Assembly: GCA_021837545.1 (NCBI GenBank)
Contig: JAKBFR010000002.1
Coordinates: forward strand, 1 to 61,335
Source: Bacillota bacterium
Lineage (GTDB): Bacteria; Bacillota_A; Clostridia; Clostridiales; Clostridiaceae
Direction: 5' to 3'
Length of the DNA stretch: 61,335 nt
Shown here piece after piece: positions 46,513 to 57,991 of the stretch. Made by a program: the position numbers and the translations under genes. The notes under the pieces were generated by a model that did no database searches, was not told the DNA's origin, and saw only the letters and a program-made list of their open reading frames with translations. Numbering within the stretch: the stretch's first letter is position 1; each line of letters opens with the position of its first letter.

Positions 46513-46544
46513 TTGTTATATTTTTAACAATAGTATGTTATAAT
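46513..46544 (+). promoter_or_regulatory. Rex operator and promoter of the hydrogenase gene
   Basis: TTGTTATATTTTTAACAA (46513-46530) has perfect TTGTTA/TAACAA half-sites with a 6-bp spacer. TATAAT at 46539-46544 is a good -10, so the operator covers the -35 region. Confidence 0.82.
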
Positions 46545-46594
46545 TATATCATGTTAAAAATAAGATAAAAATTATTCATGGGAGAGTGTGTATA

Positions 46595-48082
46595 ATGTTT
46601 CAATTTGATAATCAGCTTTTAAAGCTAAAACATGAGGTTCTTACTAGAGTCGCAGTATTAGCAAAGGAAAGTAATATCAGTAAAGAAGAAATAGAGAAAA
46701 TTCCTTATGCTATGATTACAGGAGAAATTGCAACGTATAGAGATACTGTTGAACACGAAAGAGATGTAGTCTTAGAAAGAGCAAAACTAGCGGCAGGATG
46801 TATGCCAAATGGTAAAAATGCACAAGAACTAGTTGACATAGATGAAGAAAAGCAAATATTATATGTTATAAAAACGGCATGCGATAGATGCTCAACAAAG
46901 AAATTTCAAGTTACTGATGCTTGTAGAAATTGTATAGCTCATAAGTGTGAAAGTTCATGTAATTTTGGAGCAATTACATATGTTGATGGAAGAGCGTATA
47001 TTGACCCAGACAAATGTAAAGAATGTGGAATGTGTAATAAAGCATGTCCTTATAATGCAATAGCAGAAGATATGAGACCTTGTAAAAAATCATGTCCAAC
47101 AGGAGCATTAAGCTATAATGCAGAAGATCTTAGTGCTGAAATTACAGAAAGTAAGTGTGTAAATTGTGGTGCTTGCATGTCAGCATGTCCATTTGGAGCT
47201 ATAGAAGACAAGAGTTCACTAGTTAAGGTTGTTAATAGATTAACAGAGAAAGAGAATATTTATGCTGTAGTTGCACCAGCAATAACTGGAGAATTTGGAC
47301 CAAAAACAACTTATGGACAAGTTAAGAATGCAATTAAAGCATTAGGATTTACAGATATGGTAGAAGCGGCTTGTGGAGCAGATGCAGTAACTGTACATGA
47401 AAGTAATGAATTTGTGGAAAGAATGGAAAAGGGCGATAGCTATATGACGAATTCATGTTGTCCAGGATTCTTAAGTTACATTGAAAAGATTATGCCAGAT
47501 CAAGTTGAAAGAATTTCAGGAACTGTTTCACCAATGGTAGCTACAGGTAGGTATATAAAAGCTAAAGATAAGGATGCAAAAGTAGTATTCATAGGACCTT
47601 GTACTGCTAAGAAAAATGAAGTATTAATAGATTCTATAAAAGATTCTGTTGATTATGTATTAACTTTTGAGGAATTAGTAGCTTTATTTGATGCATTCGA
47701 GGTTAATCCTGCAACTTGTAAAGATATAGTAGTTGATGATGCTTCAATCTTTGGTAGAAATTTTGCCCTAGGTGGAGGATTAACCGCTGCTATAGAAAAT
47801 TATGTGCAAGAAAAGGGTGTTAATATAGACTTTAAGCCAGTGAAAGTTTCAGGTGGAGCAGAAATTAAGAAAACTATGACTATGGCTAAAGTCGGTAAGT
47901 TAGGTGGAAACTTTATTGAAGGTATGATGTGTGAAGGTGGTTGTATTAATGGAGCTGCTAAGATTATGCCGGTAATGAAGGCTAAAGCACCATTTACTAA
48001 AACAAATCAACAATCAACAATTAAGAGTGTATTATCTAATAAAACAATAGAAGAATACCATAATATAAACTTAGAAAGATAA
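46595..48082 (+). CDS. hydA: Monomeric [FeFe] hydrogenase, group B-like
   Basis: H2-forming enzyme of 495 residues. An N-terminal region (~1-100) is followed by several iron-sulfur sites: CDRCSTKKFQ and CRNCIAHKCESSC, then two ferredoxin-type clusters, CKECGMCNKACPY and CVNCGACMSACPF. The H-cluster domain has L1 SCCPGF (C288, C289), L2 GPCTAKKNE and L3 EGMMCEGGCING, so all four H-cluster Cys are present. The L1 form with GF instead of xW and the N-terminal pattern fit group B. The start is ATG 46595 after GGGAGAG, not the in-frame GTG inside that site. A Rex operator lies upstream. Confidence 0.92.
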   Translation: MFQFDNQLLKLKHEVLTRVAVLAKESNISKEEIEKIPYAMITGEIATYRDTVEHERDVVLERAKLAAGCMPNGKNAQELVDIDEEKQILYVIKTACDRCSTKKFQVTDACRNCIAHKCESSCNFGAITYVDGRAYIDPDKCKECGMCNKACPYNAIAEDMRPCKKSCPTGALSYNAEDLSAEITESKCVNCGACMSACPFGAIEDKSSLVKVVNRLTEKENIYAVVAPAITGEFGPKTTYGQVKNAIKALGFTDMVEAACGADAVTVHESNEFVERMEKGDSYMTNSCCPGFLSYIEKIMPDQVERISGTVSPMVATGRYIKAKDKDAKVVFIGPCTAKKNEVLIDSIKDSVDYVLTFEELVALFDAFEVNPATCKDIVVDDASIFGRNFALGGGLTAAIENYVQEKGVNIDFKPVKVSGGAEIKKTMTMAKVGKLGGNFIEGMMCEGGCINGAAKIMPVMKAKAPFTKTNQQSTIKSVLSNKTIEEYHNINLER

Positions 48083-48115
48083 TATTTAAAGGATTAAGAC
48101 TTCAATCAGTATAAA

Positions 48116-48260
48116 GTGATTCTTAACTTCAAATGGGGTTTTCTTAATAGGAATACAATTTTCTCAACCTGAAGATTAGAAGAACTTATCCAGGAACTAG
48201 AATCAGTAGTACTCTCACTTTAAAAAGTTGAAGTATTACTGATTCTAGTTATCGGATAAA
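48116..48260 (+). ncRNA. Structured interspersed element, copy C (perfect stem)
   Basis: This diverged homologue of copies A and B keeps GAACTTATCCAGGA (48182-48195) and TATCGGATAAA (48250-48260). The main stem is different in sequence but perfectly paired: ACTAGAATCAGTA with TACTGATTCTAGT, then GTACT/AGTAT-type extension. The 5' hairpin is weak (TTCA and GGTT with AACCTGAA). It lies directly downstream of the hydrogenase gene on the same strand. Full base-pair replacement against copies A and B argues that the fold itself is selected. Confidence 0.6.
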
Positions 48261-48264
48261 TTTA

Positions 48265-48299
48265 CTTGATTGGAGTTTTTTTAATTAGGCACAATCAAG
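48265..48299. terminator. Hairpin between the two structured elements
   Basis: CTTGATTG (48265-48272) pairs with CAATCAAG (48292-48299); the loop contains seven T. It may be part of either neighbouring element. Confidence 0.4.
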
Positions 48300-48300
48300 A

Positions 48301-48436
48301 AAATAACTAATCCATCTGCTAGCCTATTTTCCATCATCCTGTGTCGGTAGATTGCACTAATAGGCTCGCTATGAGCACAATCTGTCTCCTTGCCTGATGA
48401 AAATATGCATGGCATTTGGGATTTGTTATTTTTTTT
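48301..48436. ncRNA. Second complex folded element before groES, ending in a T-run
   Basis: Nested helices, all read by eye: AAATAAC/GTTATTT (48301-48307, 48425-48431); AATCC/GGATT (48309-48313, 48419-48423); TGCTA/TGGCA (48317-48321, 48410-48414); TTTTCCATCA with TGATGAAAA (48327-48336, 48395-48403); AGATTG/CAATCT (48349-48354, 48378-48383); and GCTC/GAGC. An 8-bp competing pair, AGCCTATT (48321-48328) with AATAGGCT (48359-48366), allows an alternative fold. Eight T follow the outer stem on the plus strand. It is GC-richer than its surroundings. Terminator, regulatory RNA or MITE are all possible. Confidence 0.55.
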
Positions 48437-48559
48437 CATGTGCCTTAAAAAAATAATTATAAAGTTGAATAAAACGAAGAAAAGTTAAGTAAATGGGATA
48501 TATTTTAAGATAATAAGTAATATTCGCTGAAAAAAGGGATATAATATTAGAAGTAATGT

Positions 48560-48622
48560 TTGAATTATATGGTTATAAAGGATATTATAATTATATTAGC
48601 ACTCGGTGTTGGTGAGTGCTAA
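48560..48622 (+). promoter_or_regulatory. groESL promoter and CIRCE operator
   Basis: CIRCE TTAGCACTC-n9-GAGTGCTAA at 48596-48622 is a perfect match, the target of HrcA, which represses chaperone genes until heat stress. A likely promoter just upstream has -35 TTGAAT and -10 TATTAT with 17 bp between. Confidence 0.95.
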
Positions 48623-48674
48623 CAGAAAATTAAAACATAAAAAGAATGTATATATATTTTAAGGAGGGTTTTTT

Positions 48675-48959
48675 ATGAATATTAAGCCACTTGGTGAAAG
48701 AGTAGTAATTAAAAAATTAGAGGCAGAGGAAAAGACTAAAAGCGGGATAGTTTTAACTGGCACTGCAAAGGAAAGACCACAAGAAGCAGAAGTAGTTGCA
48801 GTAGGTCCTGGAGCTGTTGTAGATGGTAAAAGAATAGATATGGAAGTAAAGGTTGGAGATAAGGTTTTATACTCTAAATATGCTGGTACAGAAGTAAAAG
48901 TAGATGGAGAGGAATATACTATATTAAAACAAGAAGATATCCTAGCAATAGTTGAATAA
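48675..48959 (+). CDS. groES: Co-chaperonin GroES
   Basis: The 94-residue heptameric lid of GroEL. It has [20 protein letters not shown], the mobile loop [20 protein letters not shown] and the [19 protein letters not shown] end. AAGGAGGG precedes ATG 48675. It is first in the groES-groEL operon under CIRCE. Confidence 0.98.
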   Translation: MNIKPLGERVVIKKLEAEEKTKSGIVLTGTAKERPQEAEVVAVGPGAVVDGKRIDMEVKVGDKVLYSKYAGTEVKVDGEEYTILKQEDILAIVE

Positions 48960-49036
48960 ATAATTTGAAATTCAAGTTAAAAATTTAAAAATAATCAGAA
49001 ATTAAAATAAGTTATTATAAGGAGAGTGTTATATAA

Positions 49037-50662
<1,626 letters not shown>

Positions 50663-50688
50663 GATAATATATTAATAACGAAAAGTAT

Positions 50689-50728
50689 TAAAAAGGTAAG
50701 CATTTAAAAAATGCTTACTCTTTTTTTA
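50689..50728 (+). terminator. Terminator of groESL
   Basis: AAAAAGGTAAGCATTT pairs with AAATGCTTACTCTTTTT (one mismatch), with a T7 run. Confidence 0.9.
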
Positions 50729-50866
50729 TTTACAAATTTATCAAAATAAGTTGAAGGCTGTGGATAGTATATAAAAAATTATAATAAAATATACAATTTT
50801 GGGTGTATAAGAATTTATAAAGTAGGAATAATTAAAATATCAAAAAATATGAAAGGTAGATGGTAG

Positions 50867-51337
50867 ATGATAAAATATTATAATAGTAAGATTAAAAATA
50901 AGATGTATAAGAAAGAAAAAAGCAAGGTAGTTAGAAAGAAAAAAGTTTTTAATAAAAGTAGGAAAAGAAAAGGATTTACTTTGATTGAAGTAATTGCAGT
51001 GATTGCAATTATAGGAATTTTAGCAGCTGCAATTTTACCTAATGTAAGTGGATATATAAAAGAAGCTAAAAAAGTAAAGGTTGTGGATCAATGCCGGAAA
51101 GTTGTAATGGCTGCAGAGTCATATAAACTAAGATATAATGAATTAGAAAAAGATACAACAGTAGAAACGATGCAAGATATGGATGGAGTTAATAAGTATT
51201 TAGATCAAGTCGATTTAAGTAATTTGCCTGAGGATACAACATTAGAACGATGTTACGATATTGTTAATGGTGCAGAATTTGATATAGAGGGAGATAATGA
51301 CATACTGACAGCTTTAACACCTATTGATGGAGTGTAA
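50867..51337 (+). CDS. Orphan type IV pilin-like protein with a long basic leader
   Basis: The 156-residue product has a class-defining prepilin site: KRKG, then FTLIEVIAVIAIIGILAAAI (processing before Phe37, Glu5 of the mature form present), so it is a substrate for PilD/ComC-type peptidase. The leader is about 36 residues and very basic (KKEKSKVVRKKKVFNKSRKR), longer than the usual 6-15. The mature part is ~120 residues with two Cys that could form a disulfide. No pil or com genes are adjacent, so it is a lone pseudopilin or minor pilin. The start is ATG 50867 with a weak GGTAG site; a later start (M13) would shorten the leader. Confidence 0.85.
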   Translation: MIKYYNSKIKNKMYKKEKSKVVRKKKVFNKSRKRKGFTLIEVIAVIAIIGILAAAILPNVSGYIKEAKKVKVVDQCRKVVMAAESYKLRYNELEKDTTVETMQDMDGVNKYLDQVDLSNLPEDTTLERCYDIVNGAEFDIEGDNDILTALTPIDGV

Positions 51338-51396
51338 TAAATAAAAGTTTTTTATACAATATTTCATTACAGTAACACTCAACATAATTTGAATGT

Positions 51397-51444
51397 AAAA
51401 TTGAGTCATATAAAATTAAATATTTTGTGTGGCTCAATTTTTAT
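51397..51444 (+). terminator. Terminator of the pilin gene
   Basis: AAAATTGAGTCA faces TGGCTCAATTTT, followed by TTATT. The ~150 bp to the riboswitch show nothing clear. Confidence 0.7.
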
Positions 51445-51596
51445 TAAGGTGAGAAATTAAAAGTGAGCAATCTTAAATCAAGTTATCCACTTAGTTTAAT
51501 TGCATTTTCTAAAATGCAATTTTAATTTCAAATTTATTGACTTTAGATTATACATACATTATAATAGTTTTAATTCAAAACATAGCACATTTGAAA

Positions 51597-51733
51597 ACTC
51601 GTATATACCTTGAATATGGCAAGGAGTATCTAGCGGAAGCCGTAAATTTCCGACTATGAGTGATATTGGTATAGGCTAAATCTAGATTTTTATTAGCATA
51701 TTAACATCACTTAGAAGTTAATGTGCTTTTTTT
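51597..51733 (+). promoter_or_regulatory. Guanine-type purine riboswitch and terminator of guaB
   Basis: The aptamer 51597-51661 has P1 ACTC/GAGT, P2 with loop AATATGG, J2/3 GTATCTAG, L3 CCGTAAA and GACTATG. The C in the GACTATG context, at the position pairing with the ligand, predicts guanine rather than adenine. The terminator stem GCATATTAAC with GTTAATGTGC and seven T (51696-51733) makes it an OFF switch: guanine should reduce IMP dehydrogenase synthesis. Confidence 0.93.
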
Positions 51734-51809
51734 ATACACCAAAATAGCCTGAAAAATGAAATATAAAAATCATAAACTATACAAAATGAAATAAATAATT
51801 CAAATATAA

Positions 51810-53279
<1,470 letters not shown>

Positions 53280-53287
53280 TAAAAATT

Positions 53288-53329
53288 CACAGTTCAAAGT
53301 CATAGAGGATGCTACTTATGTGAACTGTG
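53288..53329 (+). repeat. Hairpin between guaB and guaA
   Basis: CACAGTTCA (53288-53296) pairs with TGAACTGTG (53321-53329) without a T-run. It could attenuate or process the guaB-guaA transcript. Confidence 0.45.
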
Positions 53330-53443
53330 CATTATTTAATTTAATTAAGTAATAAATTTTTGATTGAAAATTGTCTGAATTTATTGATAAAAATTTTGAT
53401 TTAGTTGATAATAGAAAATATAAGAACAATTTAGGAGGAGAAT

Positions 53444-54976
53444 ATGAAAAAAGATTTAGTTTTAGTTGTTGATTTTGGTGGACAGTATAATCAATTGATA
53501 GCAAGAAGAGTAAGAGAATGTGGTGTTTATTGTGAAATTATTCCATATGACTATACTATAGAAAAAATAAAAGCTAAAAATCCAAAGGGTATAATATTTA
53601 CTGGTGGACAAAATAGTGTTTATGGAGAAGATTCTCCAACTATAGATAAAAGAGTATTTGATTTAGGAGTACCTATACTTGGAATATGCTATGGAGATCA
53701 ATTAATTGCTCATATGCTAGGTGGAAAAGTTACAACGGCACCAGTAAGAGAATATGGTAAGACAAATATAACTTTAGATAAATCATCTAAATTATTTGAA
53801 GGAATTGAAACTAATGGAATTGCTTTAATGAGTCATACTGATTCTATACAAGAAGTACCAAAGGGCTTCAAAGTAACAGCACATACAGAAGTTTGTCCTA
53901 TTGCAGCTATGGAAAATGAAGAACAAAAAATTTATGGAGTTCAATTCCATCCAGAAGTTGAACATACTGAATTTGGACAAAAGATGTTAGAAAATTTTGT
54001 ACATAATATTTGCGGATTAGAAAATAGTTGGACTATGGCCTCTTTTGCAGAGGAAAAAATAAAAGAAATTAAAGAATTAGTTGGAGATAAAAAAGTATTA
54101 TGTGCTTTATCTGGTGGAGTTGACTCATCAGTTGCAGCAATGATCGTACATAAAGCTATTGGACATAACTTAACTTGCATATTTGTTGATCACGGTTTAC
54201 TTAGAAAAGATGAAGGAGATACAGTTGAAAGAGTATTCAAGAAAGAATTTGATATGAACATTAAGAGAGTTAATGTTGCTGATAGATTCCTTGGAAAACT
54301 TGCTGGAGTATCAGATCCTGAAACTAAGAGAAAAATCATTGGTGAAGAATTTATAAGAGTTTTTGAAGAAGAAGCTAAAAAGGTTGGAGATATTGATTAC
54401 CTTGTTCAAGGAACAATTTATCCAGATATCGTTGAAAGCGGAACTAAAACTTCAGCTACAATAAAATCACATCACAATGTTGGTGGACTTCCTGAAGATA
54501 TGCAATTCTCATTGATAGAACCATTAAGAGAATTGTTTAAAGATGAAGTTAGAGCAGTAGGAGAAGAACTTGGAATTCCTCATAAATTAGTATGGAGACA
54601 ACCATTCCCAGGTCCAGGTTTAGCTATAAGAGTATTAGGTGATATAACAGAAGAAAAGCTTGAAATAGTAAGAGAAGCTGATGCAATCTTTAGAGATGAA
54701 GTTGCAAATGCAAATCTTGATGAAACTATATGGCAATATTTTGCGTGTTTACCTAACATTAAATCAGTTGGAGTAATGGGAGATGAAAGAACATACTGCC
54801 ATACTATTGCTTTAAGGGCAGTAACTTCAAATGATGCAATGACTTCAGAATGGGCAAGAATTCCATATGAATTATTAGATTTAGTAAGTAGAAGAATTGT
54901 AAATGAAGTTAAGGGAGTAAACAGAATTGTTTATGACATAACAAGTAAGCCACCTGCTACTATAGAATGGGAATAG
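53444..54976 (+). CDS. guaA: GMP synthase (glutamine-hydrolysing)
   Basis: Converts XMP to GMP using glutamine and ATP. The 510-residue product has a class I amidotransferase domain with nucleophile Cys in LGICYGDQ (GICYG, near residue 82) and His-x-Glu in FHPEVEHT. The ATP-pyrophosphatase P-loop is [12 protein letters not shown] near residue 222. The C-terminal dimer domain ends in [12 protein letters not shown], as usual. AGGAGGA precedes ATG 53444. It is probably partly co-transcribed with guaB, and it ends at a strong terminator. Confidence 0.98.
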   Translation: MKKDLVLVVDFGGQYNQLIARRVRECGVYCEIIPYDYTIEKIKAKNPKGIIFTGGQNSVYGEDSPTIDKRVFDLGVPILGICYGDQLIAHMLGGKVTTAPVREYGKTNITLDKSSKLFEGIETNGIALMSHTDSIQEVPKGFKVTAHTEVCPIAAMENEEQKIYGVQFHPEVEHTEFGQKMLENFVHNICGLENSWTMASFAEEKIKEIKELVGDKKVLCALSGGVDSSVAAMIVHKAIGHNLTCIFVDHGLLRKDEGDTVERVFKKEFDMNIKRVNVADRFLGKLAGVSDPETKRKIIGEEFIRVFEEEAKKVGDIDYLVQGTIYPDIVESGTKTSATIKSHHNVGGLPEDMQFSLIEPLRELFKDEVRAVGEELGIPHKLVWRQPFPGPGLAIRVLGDITEEKLEIVREADAIFRDEVANANLDETIWQYFACLPNIKSVGVMGDERTYCHTIALRAVTSNDAMTSEWARIPYELLDLVSRRIVNEVKGVNRIVYDITSKPPATIEWE

Positions 54977-55035
54977 GCTTGAAGTAAGTTAAATAAGGCA
55001 TTTAGAAACTTAGAGAAAATTTAATGAAAGATTTA

Positions 55036-55084
55036 GTAGCTTAGATATTATCTGAAAAAGGTAACATCTAAGCTACTTTTTTAT
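55036..55084 (+). terminator. Terminator of guaA
   Basis: GTAGCTTAGAT and ATCTAAGCTAC pair perfectly, followed by T6. The ~230 bp to the next gene show nothing further. Confidence 0.9.
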
Positions 55085-55318
55085 TAAATAAAATAGGAAA
55101 TGACATAAAAGTAAGGTAAAATTTACAATATATCACTATAGAGACTTCCATTCCAAATTGTTCTTTATTTCGTTAATCTCATATTTTGCCAACGATTAAT
55201 AACAAATATAGTAGATCAGCATAATATAATATTAGATAATTGTTAAAATTTCTGAAGTTTTGTTTAGGAGATATTTTTAATTCAACAAATTATGATCAAG
55301 TACGAAGGAGAGAAGAAT

Positions 55319-55639
55319 ATGGAAAACAGAAATGATGGAAGAGAATGCAGAAATAATGATGCAGATGAACTTGAAAGCAGGGATACAAGAAATTGTTCAC
55401 GTGGTGAAAGAAATAATTGTCATAATAGAAACCATGATCGTCTTGCTGATGTTTTAGCAGAGGCTTACAATGATGGGTATAAACAAGGATATTGTGATGG
55501 ATTTAAAGACGGTCGTGAGAAAGGACGAGTTGAAGGATATCAAGCAGGTTTAAAAGATGGATATGTGAAAGCAAAACAAGAAGTTTTGAACTTTATAAAA
55601 AGAAATAGATGCTGTTGTTGTAGATGCGGTTGCCGTTAA
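55319..55639 (+). CDS. Small protein with eight GX3 repeats and a Cys-rich tail
   Basis: The 106-residue product starts at ATG 55319 after GAAGGAGAG. Residues ~12-40 are polar and rich in Asn/Arg/Asp. Residues ~52-84 hold eight consecutive G-x-x-x units (GYKQGYCDGFKDGREK, then GRVEGYQAGLKDGYVK), the pattern of Yae1/Lto1-type deca-GX3 proteins. The tail is KRNRCCCCRCGCR, with six Cys in nine residues. A zinc or iron-sulfur ligand cluster is likely for the tail. In eukaryotes the GX3 motif binds partners in Fe-S delivery, but no such function is shown here. It is monocistronic with its own terminator. Confidence 0.8.
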   Translation: MENRNDGRECRNNDADELESRDTRNCSRGERNNCHNRNHDRLADVLAEAYNDGYKQGYCDGFKDGREKGRVEGYQAGLKDGYVKAKQEVLNFIKRNRCCCCRCGCR

Positions 55640-55675
55640 AACAAGAAGCGTTTTGTAAAAATAAATAGCGTCATA

Positions 55676-55709
55676 AAAAGAGGAATTATAAAAATAGTCC
55701 TCTTTTTTA
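55676..55709 (+). terminator. Terminator of the GX3-repeat gene
   Basis: AAAAGAGGA and TCCTCTTTT pair, extended inside by TAT/ATA, with T6. Confidence 0.8.
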
Positions 55710-55921
55710 TGTGCTTAAAATTATAATTAGTGAAAATTCTAATAAAAATAGATTCAGAAGGCAGAACTTATCTTCAAGGGTAATTTTAAATGAATGAACT
55801 TAATTGTAACATATAGATTATTTACAAAAAAAACTAAAAGCTAAGATATGATTTAAAGAATTTATGATATAATTAAGCGATAAAATAAAAAAAATAATTA
55901 TATATGGAGGTAGAATAGAAG

Positions 55922-57271
55922 ATGAGTAAAGGAATATCATTAGATTTATCAAAGGTTGCACCTTATTTGACTATGAATGAACTTGATTATATGGAGGACA
56001 TGGTTAAAAGTGCTCATGACAAATTACATAATGGAACAGGAGCAGGAAATGATTTTTTAGGTTGGGTTGATCTACCAGTGAACTATGATAAAGATGAATT
56101 TGCAAGAATTAAAAAAGCTGGAGAAAAGATTAAATCAGATTCAGATGTTTTAATAGTTATTGGAATAGGTGGATCATATCTTGGTGCTAGAGCTGCAATT
56201 GAAATGTTAACAAATAATTTTCATATTGCACTAGATAATGATAAAAGAAAAGTTCCTAAAATATTTTATGTAGGTAATAACATTAGTTCTACATATATGA
56301 CTGAACTTTTACAAGCAATTGAAGGAAAAGATATAAGTTTAAATATAATTTCAAAATCAGGTACTACTACAGAACCTGCATTAGCATTTAGAATTTTAAG
56401 AACATATTTAGAAAAGAAATATGGTATTGATGAAGCTAGAAAGAGAATTTATGCAACAACTGATAGAGCTAGGGGTGCATTAAAGACATTAGCTGATGCT
56501 GAAGGATATGAAAGCTTTGTAGTTCCTGATAATGTTGGAGGAAGATTTACAGTATTAACAGCAGTTGGGTTATTACCAATAGCAGCCGCTGGAATCGATA
56601 TAGATGATATGATGAAAGGTGCTGCTGATGCAAGAGAAGCTTATTCTAATCCATCACTTAAGGATAATGATGCTTATAAATATGCAGCAACTAGAAATGC
56701 GTTATATAATAAAGGAAAATCAATAGAAGTATTAGTTAATTATGAACCATCACTTCACTACTTCAATGAATGGTGGAAGCAATTATTTGGAGAATCAGAA
56801 GGAAAAGATAATAAAGGATTATTCCCAGCAGCAGTTGATTTTACTACAGATCTTCATTCAATGGGACAATATATTCAAGATGGAAGAAGAATAATGTTTG
56901 AAACAGTTATAAATGTAGAAAAGGCAAAATATGAAATTAATATAGAAGAAGCTGAAAATGACATGGATGGCTTAAACTTCTTAGCTGGAAAGACTATGGA
57001 TTTTGTTAATAAAAAGGCATTCCAAGGAACATTACTAGCTCATAATGATGGCGGAGTTCCAAATATGGTATTAAATGTACCAGAAATTTCACCATATTAC
57101 TTTGGATATATGGCTTATTTCTTTGAGAAAGCTTGTGGAATAAGTGGATACCTTTTAGGAATAAATCCATTTGACCAACCAGGTGTTGAAGCATATAAGA
57201 AAAATATGTTTGCTCTTTTAGGAAAGCCAGGATATGAAGATCTTAAGGCAGAACTAGAAAAGAAACTTTAA
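55922..57271 (+). CDS. pgi: Glucose-6-phosphate isomerase
   Basis: Interconverts glucose-6-P and fructose-6-P. The 449-residue, short Firmicute-type enzyme has [16 protein letters not shown] near residue 78, the sugar-phosphate loop [14 protein letters not shown] near residue 145, [16 protein letters not shown], the active-site Glu in [14 protein letters not shown], and HNDGGVPN with His. The C-terminal motif is [14 protein letters not shown] with the catalytic Lys. TGGAGGT precedes ATG 55922. The YaiI/YqxD gene follows after 5 nt and is probably co-transcribed. Confidence 0.98.
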   Translation: MSKGISLDLSKVAPYLTMNELDYMEDMVKSAHDKLHNGTGAGNDFLGWVDLPVNYDKDEFARIKKAGEKIKSDSDVLIVIGIGGSYLGARAAIEMLTNNFHIALDNDKRKVPKIFYVGNNISSTYMTELLQAIEGKDISLNIISKSGTTTEPALAFRILRTYLEKKYGIDEARKRIYATTDRARGALKTLADAEGYESFVVPDNVGGRFTVLTAVGLLPIAAAGIDIDDMMKGAADAREAYSNPSLKDNDAYKYAATRNALYNKGKSIEVLVNYEPSLHYFNEWWKQLFGESEGKDNKGLFPAAVDFTTDLHSMGQYIQDGRRIMFETVINVEKAKYEINIEEAENDMDGLNFLAGKTMDFVNKKAFQGTLLAHNDGGVPNMVLNVPEISPYYFGYMAYFFEKACGISGYLLGINPFDQPGVEAYKKNMFALLGKPGYEDLKAELEKKL

Positions 57272-57276
57272 TTTAG

Positions 57277-57708
57277 ATGAAAATTATAATTGATGGAGAT
57301 GCCTGTCCAGGTATCTCTATTATTGAAAAAATAGCAAAGAACCATGAAATTCCAGTAATAATTTATTGTGATATTCATCATTTTATTCAAAGTGATTATG
57401 CGCAAGTTAAAATTGTTGATAGTGGATTCCAAAGCGTAGACATGTATGTGATGAATGAAACTAAAGAGGGAGATATAATTGTATCTCAAGATTATGGTGT
57501 AGCTGCAATATGTTTATCTAAAAAAGCGAAGGTAATAAATCCTAAAGGATTTATATATGATGAAAAGAATATTGACAGGTTATTAGAAGAAAGACATATA
57601 TCACAAAAAATAAGAAGAGGTGGAGGGAAAACCTTCAATGCTAAAAAAAGAACAGAAGAAGATGATTTAAGATTAGAAAAAAATTTGATGAAACTTGTAA
57701 AGAGTTAA
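57277..57708 (+). CDS. yqxD: YaiI/YqxD family (DUF188) protein
   Basis: The 143-residue conserved protein with a PIN-like fold starts MKIIIDGDACPG (Asp6 and Asp8) and has IVSQDYGVAAICLSKKAKVINPKGF and RRGGGKTFNAKKRTEEDD, all diagnostic of the family. The acidic residues suggest a nuclease-like active site, but the family's activity is not settled. The start ATG 57277 is 5 nt after the pgi stop, with no clear ribosome binding site, so translation is probably coupled to pgi. Confidence 0.93.
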   Translation: MKIIIDGDACPGISIIEKIAKNHEIPVIIYCDIHHFIQSDYAQVKIVDSGFQSVDMYVMNETKEGDIIVSQDYGVAAICLSKKAKVINPKGFIYDEKNIDRLLEERHISQKIRRGGGKTFNAKKRTEEDDLRLEKNLMKLVKS

Positions 57709-57767
57709 TATTAGGCGTATAAAAATATAATATTATATTGACTTATTATTTTTAATATGCATTATTT

Positions 57768-57796
57768 AGAAGCTTAATTGTAGGCTTCTTTTTTTG
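57768..57796 (+). terminator. Terminator of pgi-yqxD
   Basis: AGAAGC and GCTTCT pair around a 10-nt loop, followed by T6. Confidence 0.75.
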
Positions 57797-57991
57797 AGGG
57801 AAAATTTAACCTAAAGGATAAAAAATGAAATATTACTTTTAACAACAACTTCATGTATTAGTTTACATAAAGAAATATGATATAATTAAAACAAAAAAAA
57901 TTAACTGAAGTTATTTACAAATAATGGTATAAATGTATAATATAATAATAGGGGTTTATTTGAGAGCAATTATGAAAGGGGCATGGATTTT

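Noticed and set aside
48283..48420. Minus-strand frame of ~45 codons starting MPCIFSSGKETD across the folded element
   Set aside because: The region is explained by nested base pairing; there is no ribosome binding site and no recognisable protein.
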